DNA of 64,000 nt from Pyropia yezoensis (GCA_009829735.1 CM020618.1:17965346-18029345); one strand, 5' to 3'; counted from the stretch's first letter, positions 50,701-63,330 are shown. The notes: a model not told the origin generated them from the sequence alone. Translations and numbers: made by a program.

Positions 50701-51589
50701 CACACTGGGAAGAGCCAGAGCAGTTGTTCAATCACTCTGGTCCGAATCTTTGCCGGCTTCTGCACACGAACGCGCGCTGGTCCCCCAATGATTGCAGTGC
50801 GGGACAGAGCCGGCGCCACGGGCGCTTTGGGCGCTGCACCTCAGCAGCGGATGCAAAACGGTGAGCGAGCTCACCCCCCCCAACTTTACCAGTCGAGTGA
50901 CACGCTCGATGGTCTTCTTACGTCTCCCACCCCCCCCCCCCCCCTTTCCTGCCCCCCTTTCCTTGTCCCCCTGTCCTTTCCCGCCCCTTCCCTGCTGGGT
51001 GACACGAAGGTAGCTGTTTACCCATGCAGGCGGTTCACCCACGTTCACGTGCGGCGGGTCGGGGGACGGGGGAGGAGGGCAATCGCTGCTCCCCTCTGTT
51101 TGCATGCTCACCTTTCTGACGCCCTCGGCGGCGCCACTGGTACCAGTCGGAGTGGGTGTGGGAGGTCAGGTGTCGTGCCCCCGACCCGTCGACAGTACGT
51201 AGCCCACTGCCGCGGCTCGCCCTCTCACTCCCCATGGGCGATGACCCACTGCCGAGGCGCACCAGGAGCGCCGGTGCGCATTGTTGCCCACGGGGTTTTG
51301 CCCGTTCGGTGCGCCCGCACTCCCACCCGCTGCGCCACCGGTACCACCCTTCGCGGGCATGTGGAGTGCGTCTTGGACGCGAGCAACGCGGCCGTGGTCC
51401 TGTAACGGGTGTTTCACATCCTCCTCTTAAGGCCAGGTGTAGCCTGCGATGGTGATGGATGCGACTCGGCGCGTCTTCCATCCACAGGCAGCCACCCCAC
51501 CCGCTCACGCCATCCCTCAGCCCTAGCTTCTCTCATCTCCCACTTTCCCTGCCTCCCAACTCCTCGTGCCCCTTCCCCCTCCTCTCACC
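50701..51589. other. Upstream region of the Asp-rich protein gene
   Basis: Mixed composition with a C run near 50931-50943. Open frames are short or low complexity. The last 70 bp before the ATG at 51590 are strongly pyrimidine-rich, as before the 30093 and 33796 genes. No specific motif is supportable. Confidence 0.35.
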
Positions 51590-52186
51590 ATGGTGCGGAC
51601 GTGTCAAGCGATGCTCGCCGTGGTAATGGCCACTCTGGCGGCCACCCTGGCCGTCCAGGCCGACGGGTCGGCGCTGCCGGCGCTCTCGGCCAATGCGGTT
51701 GCCACCGCTGACGTGGCCGCCGCCGCCTCGCAGCTGAAGGCGACCGTGCACGAGGAGGACGGTGATGATGATGACGACGATGACGACGATGATGATGACA
51801 ACGACAACGACGACGACAACGACGACGACAACGACGGGGACGATGACGATGACGATGACGACGACGATGACGACGACGATGACGATGATGACTCCCCGTC
51901 CTTTGCCCCCCGGTTCAACGCACGTCGCCAGGGTACGTGCGTGCAGTTCAACCGCTGCGGAAGCACCCAGGCGTCCACGTGGGTCAAGGATGCGGTGCCG
52001 TACAACTGCTTCAAGAAGGAGGAAGACGACGCGGACGACTGCTCAAAGACTGCTATCAACTACGTGGACGATGGAGAGCTGAAGAAGTGGTACAAGTGCA
52101 CGTGCTACACGGGCGGCAAGGCCACGGCCTCTGTCCCCAAAATGTGCCGCAAGACGGTGAGCTGCACTTACAACGAAGGCGACGAT

Positions 52187-52221
<35 letters not shown>

Positions 52222-52234
52222 GTCGGACGACTAA
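51590..52234 (+). CDS. Secreted Asp-rich protein with an eight-Cys domain
   Basis: 214 residues from the ATG at 51590; the leader CCCTCCTCTCACC precedes it. Residues 1-26 are a signal peptide (MVRTCQAMLAVVMATLAATL, AVQA). Residues about 55-101 are nearly pure Asp with a few Asn, encoded by GAC/GAT repeats. A compact domain at about 110-190 has eight cysteines (GTCVQFNRC, YNCFKK, DDCSK, KWYKCTCYTG, KMCRKTVSCTY), enough for four disulfides. A second Asp run ends the protein. The frame is clean. Long extracellular poly-Asp tracts bind calcium and occur in proteins that control mineral growth or cell walls; either role is only an inference. No named family was recognised. Confidence 0.8.
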
Positions 52235-53501
52235 GCGTGGGCGGTGGGCGAGGCACTCGAGGGGTTGCCTCGTCTTCTTGTGACTCTTGACAGCATCACT
52301 ATTAACATTGACGCACTTTCATTTTGTTCGGCATTGGGTACCAAAAGAAGTAATAGAGTGCAGAACAAGTTGTCGATGAAGCCACCCCCGACGAACATTT
52401 CCAATACTGTTGGATGTGGCGAAGGGCAAAGCCCATAGAGAGGCATCTGCACACGTACAAGCCCGAAATCGCCCATTGAGTTCTTGAACACACCCCGGAC
52501 CATGCATGACATATCGTTTGTTTTTCCTCTCCAAGAAACATGTTTCATCTACAGATTTAATCAAACACATGCTTTCTGGTCTATCCCTCTACTCTTAAGC
52601 ATGAATCATGGGCGCACTCTTCGACCGCAATCCATTCATTGTCATGCGGACCAGCAGGATCGCCCTCAACGCAAATTACCTTTGCTATCACAACAGCCCA
52701 GGGCGCGTACACCCGCTCAAATCCGGCGTAGCAATGACCACTTTAAGTAGTGCCATCATGAATACACCCGCTTGATGTTCCTTCAGAAATGGCGTGGTCC
52801 ATGACGGTGCGAATGAAATGTTTTGTGCGCATAGTCACAGTTACAACCAGCTGTTGACTATGGACGGAAATGACGTATTCAATTTGTCACGCAATCTGTT
52901 TTGGTTCTCATACGTATCGTTGTACATGCTCGAGCTACTTATGGGCGCTCTTTTACAATTCAGTCCTTGTGCTATTCTTGGCTTTTACTTCGTGACCTTC
53001 TTGGGCAGAAAGGTGTTTCGGGTATTGCAGTCTTCCGAATTTTGTCCCATGGGGACAAGAGCAAGAGCAAGTGTACAAGAGCAAGGGCCAATCGCATGCT
53101 GGCAGCAGAGGGCTTACAAATGGCGTGCTGCAACACGTCTGTCGGAAGAACCTGATGATTGGCTATGGCCACAACTGCTCTCGCAACGAACGCTGGTTGG
53201 TCCACCCAGCGCCTGCCTTCACCCTGCCTCACCACGCTAATCCCCCGAGACACCCTGTCAGGGTTGCGGGCGTCCGTACCCAAGCCTACCCGGCGCTCCG
53301 GTGTTACCCAGGAGGGGTCGTGACGTAGACCTTGTGGTACGTCCTCGTACGCTCCCCCGTGGGTTTCTAGACAGGCCTTCCGACCCCAGGCCCCCACGGC
53401 TTCACGACTCGGTACCCCCCTTAGTTCAAGTCCCCTGGGGGACCTGCGTGGAGAAACAGGATAGAGACAAACACTAGGCAGTCGCCCGCTCACGCACCGG
53501 T
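52235..53501. other. Gene-poor region with diverged repeat fragments
   Basis: AT-richer DNA. Parts resemble other places here: GAATTTTGTCCCATGGGGAC at 53037-53056 resembles the 775-bp unit (GAATTTTGTCTCATGGCGAC), and CGTGACCTTCTTGGGCAGAA near 52990 resembles 59025-59045. The open frames are not supported by any domain. It is probably old repeat sequence. Confidence 0.4.
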
Positions 53502-53527
53502 TCTCTCTCTCTCTCTCTCTCTCTCTC
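53502..53527. repeat. (TC)n microsatellite
   Basis: Thirteen TC units without interruption, beginning at 53502. A simple sequence repeat about 420 bp upstream of the 775-bp array. Confidence 0.97.
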
Positions 53528-53948
53528 GCCAGTACAGGTGATTCGCGAATGTGGCAGTATTGGCAGAAATCGTATCAGACTCACGGCCTGCTACCGACCG
53601 CGGATCTGTGTAGATGGGGCAGCCGACGTCCGTGCACGCCCCAGACACAGCAATCCAAGAGTCCTTCTTCTTCGTCGTTCAATGTCTCTCCCCTCGCAAT
53701 CGTCCCCTCGGCGCGCTGTGCCCGCCCTCATGTAGAGCCGGCGCAGCCGCCCACGTCAGGGCACGCACACGAGCCCGCACGGGCATCCCCCCCTACAGGC
53801 ATGCAGGCGCGCCCACACACGCCGGGCCAAGCCCCCCCCTCGTGCACGCACAAAAAATACAGGTGCACTCACACGAGCCAGGGGTACGCACGAGCAGCGC
53901 CTGCCACACAGGTCGCCGACAGGCCAGCAGGGCGCCGCCAGCACGCAG

Positions 53949-56272
53949 GCAACGCAGAGAATCTCGCCCCCGAAGGCGCCAATCAACCACCCGTGTGATA
54001 CGCAATCACAGGTGTCGTGCAATCCCGCGCAATAATTGGCCAGCACCTGGCAATCCATAGCCGCGGCCGCAAGCACGCAGTAGATACGATGAAATCAGCC
54101 ACAGATATTGCAGTACCCCGAATTTTGTCTCATGGCGACAATAACAACAACAGGCCCACAACAGGCCAATGGTATGCCTCAGATGGCGCACAACTGGCCA
54201 ATGAGTGCTCCGCTATAGTGTGGAAACAGTGCGATCTGAGACTTTCTCGAGATTTCCGCCCTCATCGAAGAGGGAACAGGCATCGCAGGAACCAGCTGCG
54301 AGCACTCCCAGTGTTCTTGAGTGGATCGAGCCCAGATAGAGGGAAATCCGCCAAGATCGTGAGAGAAGACAACAGCTATCTGACCAACCAGCGTTCGGTA
54401 CAACATCCGCCGCGACTCCAGCCTATCATCGCCTGATCAAAAGGACAGCCCCACAGCACGCTATTGATCCGCTGTGAGCTCCCAGCACGCGGTTGGCTCA
54501 TGGCCTTGTTGTCACGCTGTTGCTCTTGTCTCCATGAGACAAAACTCGAGGAACTGCAATACGTGGTCGTGCTGGCGGCATGTGGTGGGCAGTTCGCGAT
54601 GCACGAAAAGGGTTCTCGGCCCAGAACGCTCTTGTAGTGGACCCTGCCACAAGCACTGCTGCGCAGTGCGTCATCTAATGGGACGGAGTAGGGAGTCCCA
54701 CGTGGCTGGTCTCGAGTTGAACAGCAACGCAGAGAATCTCGCCCCCGAAGGCGCCAATCAACCACCCGTGTGATACGCAATCACAGGTGTCGTGCAATCC
54801 CGCGCAATAATTGGCCAGCACCTGGCAATCCATAGCCGCGGCCGCAAGCACGCAGTAGATACGATGAAATCAGCCACAGATATTGCAGTACCCCGAATTT
54901 TGTCTCATGGCGACAATAACAACAACAGGCCCACAACAGGCCAATGGTATGCCTCAGATGGCGCACAACTGGCCAATGAGTGCTCCGCTATAGTGTGGAA
55001 ACAGTGCGATCTGAGACTTTCTCGAGATTTCCGCCCTCATCGAAGAGGGAACAGGCATCGCAGGAACCAGCTGCGAGCACTCCCAGTGTTCTTGAGTGGA
55101 TCGAGCCCAGATAGAGGGAAATCCGCCAAGATCGTGAGAGAAGACAACAGCTATCTGACCAACCAGCGTTCGGTACAACATCCGCCGCGACTCCAGCCTA
55201 TCATCGCCTGATCAAAAGGACAGCCCCACAGCACGCTATTGATCCGCTGTGAGCTCCCAGCACGCGGTTGGCTCATGGCCTTGTTGTCACGCTGTTGCTC
55301 TTGTCTCCATGAGACAAAACTCGAGGAACTGCAATACGTGGTTGTGCTGGCGGCATGTGGTGGGCAGTTCGCGATGCACGAAAAGGGTTCTCGGCCCAGA
55401 ACGCTCTTGTAGTGGACCCTGCCACAAGCACTGCTGCGCAGTGCGTCATCTAATGGGACGGAGTAGGGAGTCCCACGTGGCTGGTCTCGAGTTGAACAGC
55501 AACGCAGAGAATCTCGCCCCCGAAGGCGCCAATCAACCACCCGTGTGATACGCAATCACAGGTGTCGTGCAATCCCGCGCAATAATTGGCCAGCACCTGG
55601 CAATCCATAGCCGCGGCCGCAAGCACGCAGTAGATACGATGAAATCAGCCACAGATATTGCAGTACCCCGAATTTTGTCTCATGGCGACAATAACAACAA
55701 CAGGCCCACAACAGGCCAATGGTATGCCTCAGATGGCGCACAACTGGCCAATGAGTGCTCCGCTATAGTGTGGAAACAGTGCGATCTGAGACTTTCTCGA
55801 GATTTCCGCCCTCATCGAAGAGGGAACAGGCATCGCAGGAACCAGCTGCGAGCACTCCCAGTGTTCTTGAGTGGATCGAGCCCAGATAGAGGGAAATCCG
55901 CCAAGATCGTGAGAGAAGACAACAGCTATCTGACCAACCAGCGTTCGGTACAACATCCGCCGCGACTCCAGCCTATCATCGCCTGATCAAAAGGACAGCC
56001 CCACAGCACGCTATTGATCCGCTGTGAGCTCCCAGCACGCGGTTGGCTCATGGCCTTGTTGTCACGCTGTTGCTCTTGTCTCCATGAGACAAAACTCGAG
56101 GAACTGCAATACGTGGTCGTGCTGGCGGCATGTGGTGGGCAGTTCGCGATGCACGAAAAGGGTTCTCGGCCCAGAACGCTCTTGTAGTGGACCCTGCCAC
56201 AAGCACTGCTGCGCAGTGCGTCATCTAATGGGACGGAGTAGGGAGTCCCACGTGGCTGGTCTCGAGTTGAAC
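53949..56272. repeat. 775-bp unit in three near-identical tandem copies
   Basis: Copies at 53949-54723, 54724-55498 and 55499-56272 start at GCAACGCAGAGAATCTCGCC and end at CTGGTCTCGAGTTGAAC. The only difference I noticed by eye is one C/T in copy 2 (CGTGGTTGTGCT near 55340). Copy 3 stops at 56272, where unrelated A-rich DNA follows. The unit holds open frames of up to 139 codons but no domain, and the frames do not continue between copies. The near identity suggests recent duplication, or that the assembly shows part of a longer satellite array. Confidence 0.95.
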
Positions 56273-56681
56273 GAAAAAGAAAAATTCTCTTCCAAAAAAA
56301 CGTCCCTCACGGCCCCTGTGCGTGCAGAACGGAAGCTTGTCGCCTTTTTCCTACAAAGCTGCGAACTTGACGTCACTAGCCTCACAGCGATTTTACCCGC
56401 TTCCTGGAGATTGGTATCGGGCGATAGGGAATAGTCCTCAGGATAGTTTTCGATAGTGTCCCATGCTTCACTCGAGTCTGGTTCATGATCAACACAGAAT
56501 CGCTTCAGAAAAGGTCTGTGGTCGCCCTCGAGCGATACGCGTCATTGTTCAGATCACTCGCTAAAGTACATTTCCGGGACCGTTCAACGCTCGCCCCCTG
56601 GTTTTGCGAAAAACAATTTCAAAAAGAGTGTCAGTAGAACCCGTACTTTCTTGGAAGTTCTTCAGGAACCGTTCCATGCAC
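56273..56681. other. Short non-repetitive flank
   Basis: Moderate-AT DNA between the 775-bp array and the hAT-like copy. It has no gene or repeat. The 8 bp at 56674-56681 (CCATGCAC) are the probable left target duplication of the next element. Confidence 0.4.
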
Positions 56682-57093
56682 CAGGAATGTGCTTCGCGCC
56701 CTTTTTTTGCCAGGACGCGGGGCGGGGGCGCTAAATCGCGCCAATTTTCCGCCCCTGATATTAGCCGCCGCGCCCTCGGCGCGCTCTTGTTGCCCCCCAC
56801 GAAGTGGAATCAAAACACGAATTTGGAACCGTAACCCCCCCGACTGACTTCAAAAGCACTTCTTCACAGTCTTAGACGGCTCTTGATTGCGTGCTGGTCC
56901 CCTGCACATTCCTACGGTTTGAAGAAGCTTCCAGCTTATCCAATTTACACTGTGAGCATTTGATCGCACCCAAATTGCGCCTTCACAGTCTGGGCCAGTA
57001 TATTTACATACCGGGGCCTATTGGCGCCAGAGCAAGGCCAACATAAGTGGATAATACTCTCCAAAAGCACCCTTGGCGCTTTCTACAGCTTTA
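56682..57093. mobile_element. Older hAT-like non-autonomous element (412 bp)
   Basis: Flanked by CCATGCAC (56674-56681) and CCATGGAC (57094-57101), an 8-bp duplication with one mismatch. The left end CAGGAATGTGCTTCGCGCCC resembles the start of the 59927 element (TAGGGCTGTGCATCGCGACC). The right part (TTGGCGCTTTCTACAGCTTT) resembles its end (GAGGCGCTTTCCACAGCCCT). The inner TTGCCAGGACGCGGGGCGG and CAAATTGCGCCTTC words also have partners there. It is a diverged, internally deleted member of the same family, with no coding capacity. Confidence 0.68.
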
Positions 57094-59926
57094 CCATGGA
57101 CTCCATAAGCGATTGAACAATAAATCAAATCGTTCCATTCCTGACGCAGCGCACGGCTACGTTTCCGACAACCTCAGCGACCACATGACCATGGGTCTGT
57201 ATGAAGAGAAAAATTCCATAATCCGGCCTCCTCCTCCGCGCTATACCAGCGCAGATGTTCCCGACTCAGCACGGTATGACGCAAATGTCCGTGTCTTTCC
57301 TGAGGTACAACTGTCGACAACTTTAGTGACCGTAAGATGCGGTACTTTGCACGACAGTTTTATCGATGAGAAGCAACAATCCTTCCAAGTGAGACCGTGT
57401 TAGTGCGCATCGAGTGATTTTCTGAGACAGCTGATAACATTATGTATGGCTATCTTGATAACTGCAAAAGATATTCAAGAAACATTTGAGACCGTCCTCA
57501 GACCTTTTCGGAGTATTGGTCATGAGAGTCGCACTTGTTCTTATTGTCCAGCTATCTACATAAAATACTTTTTCGAAGAAGTACACTTTATGACATAAAA
57601 TGGGCAAAAAAATACGTGATCCATGGTTGCTAAGTTGCTGCCAAAGGATTCTTTTTCAGTAGTACTCACATAGATCAGGACTGGTCGGAAGCACGCCCCA
57701 GCTATTGCTTGTTATGGGCAGTTCATGAATATTTAGCTGAGTCCTGTTTCCCGTCAGAAATATTTTAGAAGACGGTGTGCAGCCGTTCATGGACAAGCAG
57801 CGCTAACACGCGTTTTGAGCTCTTTCAATGCGTCTAAGCCTTGCTGAAAAAATAACCCAATGGGCTCTATCCCACTCTCATTAGCATACTTATCGAATCG
57901 TTGCCCCTATGAATCAACTACCGTGATGTTCAGTCAGGAATACCAGAATCAACCATCGTGAAAAACAACTGTTATGTGTTGTGTTAATGGAACACTTATG
58001 CGCACGTCTTGTAGTTTATTACGTGCGTTCTGTGTGCTTATCGTTCGCTTTGCCAAAGTCTGTCATTAAACCGCGGGCACAGCCACAGAGCGGTGCCCGT
58101 TGACCAATGAGAAGAGCATAGTAGATCTACGCTGCGACCAATGTGCCCCCAGGGACTACAATCGCACATAAAAACATCAGCTTTTTTTAGGGTCTAGACA
58201 TGTCAAGGCAGATGGGGCACGCCCGGAGTCGAGCAGATTCGAGGCATCAAAGGAAACCTGCTATTCTCGAGGAAACCTGATGAGACCTCTCACTAGCCAT
58301 TTTAGGAGTTGGATTTGCTGTTATTGACTCTGATTGTGAGTTGGAGCCAGCAGGAGCGCCAGGTAGTCGACCATATCTGTGTCTGCTTGCAACTGACAGA
58401 ATTTGGCGTATAGTGAAATTCGGTTTGCTATTGAAGCTATTGAAGCATCACTTTATTACGCAATCAACTTTTTTTCCTTGTAATAGTTGTCATAGCGCAT
58501 GGAGCTACAGTATTGCCCCGGAGAAGGCCGAACTCGAAGAATGACCGCGGGGACACCTGCGAGTCATGGAGCCCCTTTGTGTCGACGATCAACTTGTCCT
58601 GGGGTACCATTCTCGGTGAGGCATTGAGTAAGTACTCTATGGCACAGGCTGCTACTTGACTGTCTCCCTCCATGTGTGAGCACGGCGACCTTGGTCAATA
58701 GCCAACGGGAGAGGAGATGGGCACATCTTGCGAACTCAGGCAACGTCTTCGGCGTCGCGGTCACCACAAACCGGCCGTACGTTTGTCGACCGCAGCGGCG
58801 CGAGCCTGGTCAATCTGGGAGACAACAAACTGCACGAACATGGGCCCTCGTCCAGATGTCAATATTCTCAGCCACCGATCCCAAACCTTGTCGATCGACG
58901 CTATGGATCGTGTCCAAGAACGGGTGCTATCTTCTTGTCCTACATCAGGCTACGCGGGGTCCATACTGTATTGCTGGTCGTTTTCGTGTCAATTCAGTTC
59001 TTTTTCCATGTTGAGCTGCCCCTTCGTGACCTTCATCGGCAAAATGTCTTTCAAGTGTGTTCAAACTGACGTGTGGAGAGTTCCAGAACCGTAGGACCTA
59101 AATAGAAGGGCAACATGGCATTGCACTTGTTCGTGACACAGTCTCGCAATTCTGAAGCATCCGTTGTGGCAGCCGAAAGCTGCCACAACGAAGCCGTGCT
59201 GTCGCGAATCAGACGAGCCAGCTAATTGGACGGATACAAACATCGAATTTTGACACACGCGGTGAGCGCACCGCAGAGGTCAGCCGCCTCAGGTCCGTTC
59301 CCACTTCCTGGTCGTGTGGCGCCCACAATGTGGGGAATCGCCCGGACGTGGGAATGACCGCGTCCGCTGCTCGTCCCAGGACCACACGAGAAGGCTCCTC
59401 ATTGGTTGCTCAACATCTAAGGTCCGTCAGGCGATCCCAGGCCACGTCCCCAACAAAGTGCGCACATGAAGCAACGTACGCGGCCCACTCGCGTACATTC
59501 CTTCTCGTGTGCACGTCTGGCGCGCATAGTAGCCCACTGTGGCGGTCGTAGGCCAATGAGAGAGAACAATTGCATAGTGGGCGCCACACGAAGAAGAAAT
59601 GGGAGCAGGCCTCATACACGCTGACAGAAACCGCGCCCAAGACAGGAACAAGAACGGAGAGAGACTGTACCGAGCGCCTATCGGATTTTTTCTCAAGAAT
59701 CAGGCACAAGCCGATTCTGTCGAGCTTTTCATAAAACGAGCACAGCGGGGCTTGTACCAATGCTTAAGTTTTGAGCCAAGCTCTGTGCCTCGCGTGCTGC
59801 TTCCGCAGAACAGTATGCACGTAATTAAGAGACCACCATTAAGAGTTTCTACTAAAACTCAGCCGTGTAGAGTGATCGGAGTGAGATTAAAGAGCAACGA
59901 TAAGAAATCGCTCGACCAGCTGCAAC
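57094..59926. other. AT-rich, gene-poor DNA
   Basis: The least GC-rich part of the window. Only short frames without domains exist. A small hairpin CGGGCAC/GTGCCCG lies at about 58073-58101. 59020-59050 is similar to 52985-53010. I see no gene, RNA or intact element. Confidence 0.45.
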
Positions 59927-60907
59927 TAGGGCTGTGCATCGCGACCTTTCTATGCCAGGGAGCGGGGTGGAGGCGCCAAAATGCGCCTTGATAGCGTCCC
60001 TAGGATCCGTCATAGAGGACGCTCTCAGAGAGCGCCCTTTTAGCCCTCCGCCAAGTGGTTATGTAAAAACTTTGGAGGTCGTAGTACCTAACTAAAGGGC
60101 TATCTCATTTAATAAGGCACATGACTGAGGTCCATCTTATCTAACGCGTACTTTCGAAACCACGGACGCCAGTGAGGAAAACACTGCTGCAGAAGAGAGA
60201 GCAGCTCACGTACTGTTCTTTGGAGTCAAGACACTGTTCATCAGGGTCATCCTCGACAACGTCATGGCTGTAGCCAAAAGTATTAGGTCCAGTTTTTGAG
60301 GGCTTCTCAGACTTTTTTGTGTTCTCACGGACAAAGGGAGAGAGCCGTCTGCGACTTGTTCGCGCGAGAAGATCTCGTTTTGCATGCGTTTCAAGCAGGG
60401 TCACAAAAAACGAACGAAAGAAGGCGTGCACGAGTTCATATATAGAATGTCGGAAAGCGGAGCGTCGGCCTGAAGCCAATTTGAACACTATAGCGTGCGC
60501 TTCTTTCGAGCTCTCTTCGCTTTCGCGCGGGGGCTTCCAGGGACACTTTCACATTTTTCTCATCGCTGCTGCACAAGTGGGAGTACGATAGACCTTCCAC
60601 CGAGGAGCCGCAGGCGTACGGCCGGGGGAAACATATACTTCGTGTGCCTTAATATATGAGATAGACGTTTAATTTAAAAAAAAAACGCGTCATTTCTTCA
60701 TTCGTTGGGCCTCCTGATCCCTGACTGACCGCTTCGACAAGAAGAAACTCTCAGCTTGTTAAAATCACATTACAACTGATTGATTGCGCCCAAATTGGTC
60801 CTTAAGAGCCTGAGCGAGTCTGGGGCCATCGCGCCCTATTCGCGCCTTATTTAGCAGCGCCCAATTAGCGCCCCCCAAAAGCGCCTGAGGCGCTTTCCAC
60901 AGCCCTA
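59927..60907. mobile_element. Non-autonomous hAT-like element with perfect 8-bp target duplication
   Basis: Ends TAGGGCTGTG (59927) and CACAGCCCTA (60907) are exact inverted repeats. They are bordered by the identical 8-bp direct repeats GCTGCAAC at 59919-59926 and 60908-60915. Eight-base duplications and short TAGGG/CAGGG-type ends are typical of hAT elements. The 981-bp interior has subterminal GCGCC-rich words (GGCGCCAAAATGCGCC near the left end, GCGCCCAATTAGCGCC near the right) and no transposase frame. It must depend on a transposase encoded elsewhere. Confidence 0.9.
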
Positions 60908-60915
60908 GCTGCAAC

Positions 60916-61880
60916 GGTTGTTCTGTCAAGAAAAACAAAGCTACTCCGTCATGAATCGAGTTTCTGTACATATGTGAACTTCTTCAGGTAGTTCAAAGAC
61001 GAATAAATGGGATCTGTTTGTAACACGTTTATGGCGTACAATAGAGAGCTTCGGCCACTCGGGTCGTGGGATTGTCATATGTGGCAAATTCGACATATTC
61101 ATGCCACAAGTGACAAAGCCACAACGAACCCACGACGTCTTCGGCAACTTTGTAACATATGGGTTCGATTTAAGTTATTATGCAGCCCCTAGCGCGGCGT
61201 CGCAGCACGCCATGTCTTTCTCGACTGGGCCGTTCCGCCTCCTCACTGATTGTCGCTCAAATCGACAGGCGTGGAGGCAAAAACTGCCTTCGATTGGTTG
61301 TAGCCCACCCACATTTGCCCTCATTTGCCCTCATTTGGAACATACGGGTCGTGGGGAACAGAGCCTCGGAACCCACATGTGGAGTGCCGCTTGTGGGTTG
61401 AAACGCTAAAATGGATTCAATTCGGGATAAATTGGGGGAAACCCACTCCACAAGTAACCGAACAGTAGTTTGCCGAAACCCTCTAATAAAAGTATAAATT
61501 TCATTCGTCTTTTTGTTCCGTGCTTTGGCCGCGCTCGAGAGAGCAAGCCGCCGCTCCAGCCAATCACCTTCGTGCCCAGGCAGGGAAAACGTCTCAAAGA
61601 GCGAAGCAAAAAAAAAAAAGCTAAAACCTGCCACGTTCTTTTGCAGTACACAAGCAGTTTTGCGTACGGGGACAGCCCACTTCATCCGCAGCGCCCACGG
61701 GCTGCGGGCCATGCTGGGAGGTCGTCTCCACGCCCCCGAACAGCGTCCGGCGTCCACCCGGTCGCTCCTTCCCCCGCCGACTGTGGCTGCCACCACGGCT
61801 GGAACATCATGCGTGGGGTAACTGCTGCCCATGACGGAGCGCTGTACCTAAGGGGTTGTCAGGGTTGACGCATCACCGCA
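60916..61880. other. Gene-poor DNA
   Basis: Moderate-AT DNA with short frames and a small direct repeat, TTTGCCCTCA twice near 61315-61335. An A run lies at 61608-61619. No gene or RNA was recognised. Confidence 0.4.
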
Positions 61881-62426
61881 AACATGCATATCTCTCACTG
61901 CGCAAACCGCCTTCGAGCCAACGAGTTATCGGTCACTCGTACCTTTCGGTCTGAACAAGCGTCACGTTCCCCACACCCAGACATCACAGTTGCCATCATG
62001 GAGACATCAAGTTGCCATCGAGAAGGGGGTGTTTCTCTCACCATGCCGTTCTCAAGTCCCACTACGCCACTTGCTCGCACTCACGCGCTCGCCAACACCC
62101 TCAGCCCCCGCCCCCGAAAGTCACAAACCCCGCTCAACCGAACCCCATCCCTCACCAAGCTCCTCTCGCCAAGCATGCACAACACACGCCCACACTTCCC
62201 TCAACAACCTGCACCACACACCTCACAACACCCAAACAAGAACAGTACACAGCTCAATAGAATGGAGGAAAAAACACCAACGCGCATTGCCCGGACCGTC
62301 TCGGGCCCTCGCACGCAACGTGGCACTCACCCACCTTGTGCAACTTGCCCGTCTCCTGCCGCTTGCCCGCCTCCTGCCACTCGCCTGCCTCGTGCTGCTC
62401 ACCTGACTGGTGTTGCACGCCAACCA

Positions 62427-62539
62427 CGTGCTGCTCGCCCGCCTCGTGATGCTCGCCCGCCTCGTGATGCTCGCCCGCCTCGTGATGCTCGCCCGCCTCG
62501 TGATGCTCGCCCACCTTGTGTCGCTCGCCCACCTTGTTC
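62427..62539. repeat. 18-bp tandem repeat
   Basis: About six units of CGTGATGCTCGCCCGCCT, the middle ones identical and the outer ones diverged. The period is a multiple of three, so frames stay open across it. Confidence 0.92.
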
Positions 62540-62594
62540 CGCTCCGACTTGAGCCGCTTGCCCGCCGCCTCGCGTCGCCAACGATGCCGCTGCC

Positions 62595-62646
62595 ACACCG
62601 CCCGCACCGCCCGCACCGCCCGCACCGCCCGCACCGCCCGCACCGC
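62595..62646. repeat. 9-bp tandem repeat
   Basis: Consecutive CACCGCCCG units without visible change, about five and a half copies. Confidence 0.92.
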
Positions 62647-63227
62647 GTCTCAGCAACCGCTCTACCACCAACACCACCCCCTCGGACACTCCAACGACAC
62701 AACCGCAACAAGACACCCACCCCCTCAGACGCTCCAACAGCTCAACAGGACGTCCTCCCCCTCGGGTCACTCCACCCCCCGGCTGGCCGCCCAGCCTCAT
62801 GGACCGCCCTCCACCCCCCCAGCCGGCCCCCACCCCTCCTCCCCTCCGCACCAAACCTCATCCCCTGGCGGTCCCGCAGCCGCGCCCCCCCGACCAGCCT
62901 CTTGTCCTCCGCCCTGACCAGTCTTATCTACCCGCTCCCCTCAACCCCTGGCAGCCTGATCTGCCCCACATCCCGGCCAGCCTCGCATCCCCACCCCCCC
63001 CCGGCTGGCCTCTCCGACCCCCCCCCCCGCGCCCACCCTCCTCTTCCTCGGCAGCCTCTACTGCCCTCTCCCGGCCAGCCTCTCTTACCACCACTCCCCG
63101 GCTGGCCTCCCGCTCATGTCATCCCGCACCAGTCCCCCAACACCCAAGCAGGCCGCCCCGCCGCCCCCGCCCACACGCCGTCACCAAGGCATGCGAGGTT
63201 CCCGACGGTACAGGGACAGCAGAGTGT

Positions 63228-63330
63228 GGTTTGTGGTGGTGGTAGTGTGGTGGTGGTGGTGGTGCGGTGGTGGTGGCAGTGCGGTGGTGGTGGCAGTGTG
63301 GTGGTGATGGTGTAGTGGTGGTGGGGCGGC
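63228..63330. repeat. GTG-rich microsatellite
   Basis: Interrupted (GTG)n with GCAGTGCGGTGG and similar interspersed units over about 100 bp. Not coding. Confidence 0.9.

Noticed and set aside
52794-53493. Frames of 148 and 173 codons on opposite strands
   Set aside because: Both cover sequence related to repeats elsewhere in the window and have no recognisable domain. They conflict with each other and lack a gene-like context.
54017-54436. 139-codon frame repeated in each 775-bp copy
   Set aside because: Its repetition only reflects the tandem DNA copies. There is no domain, the residue mix is random, and several other frames of similar length overlap it.
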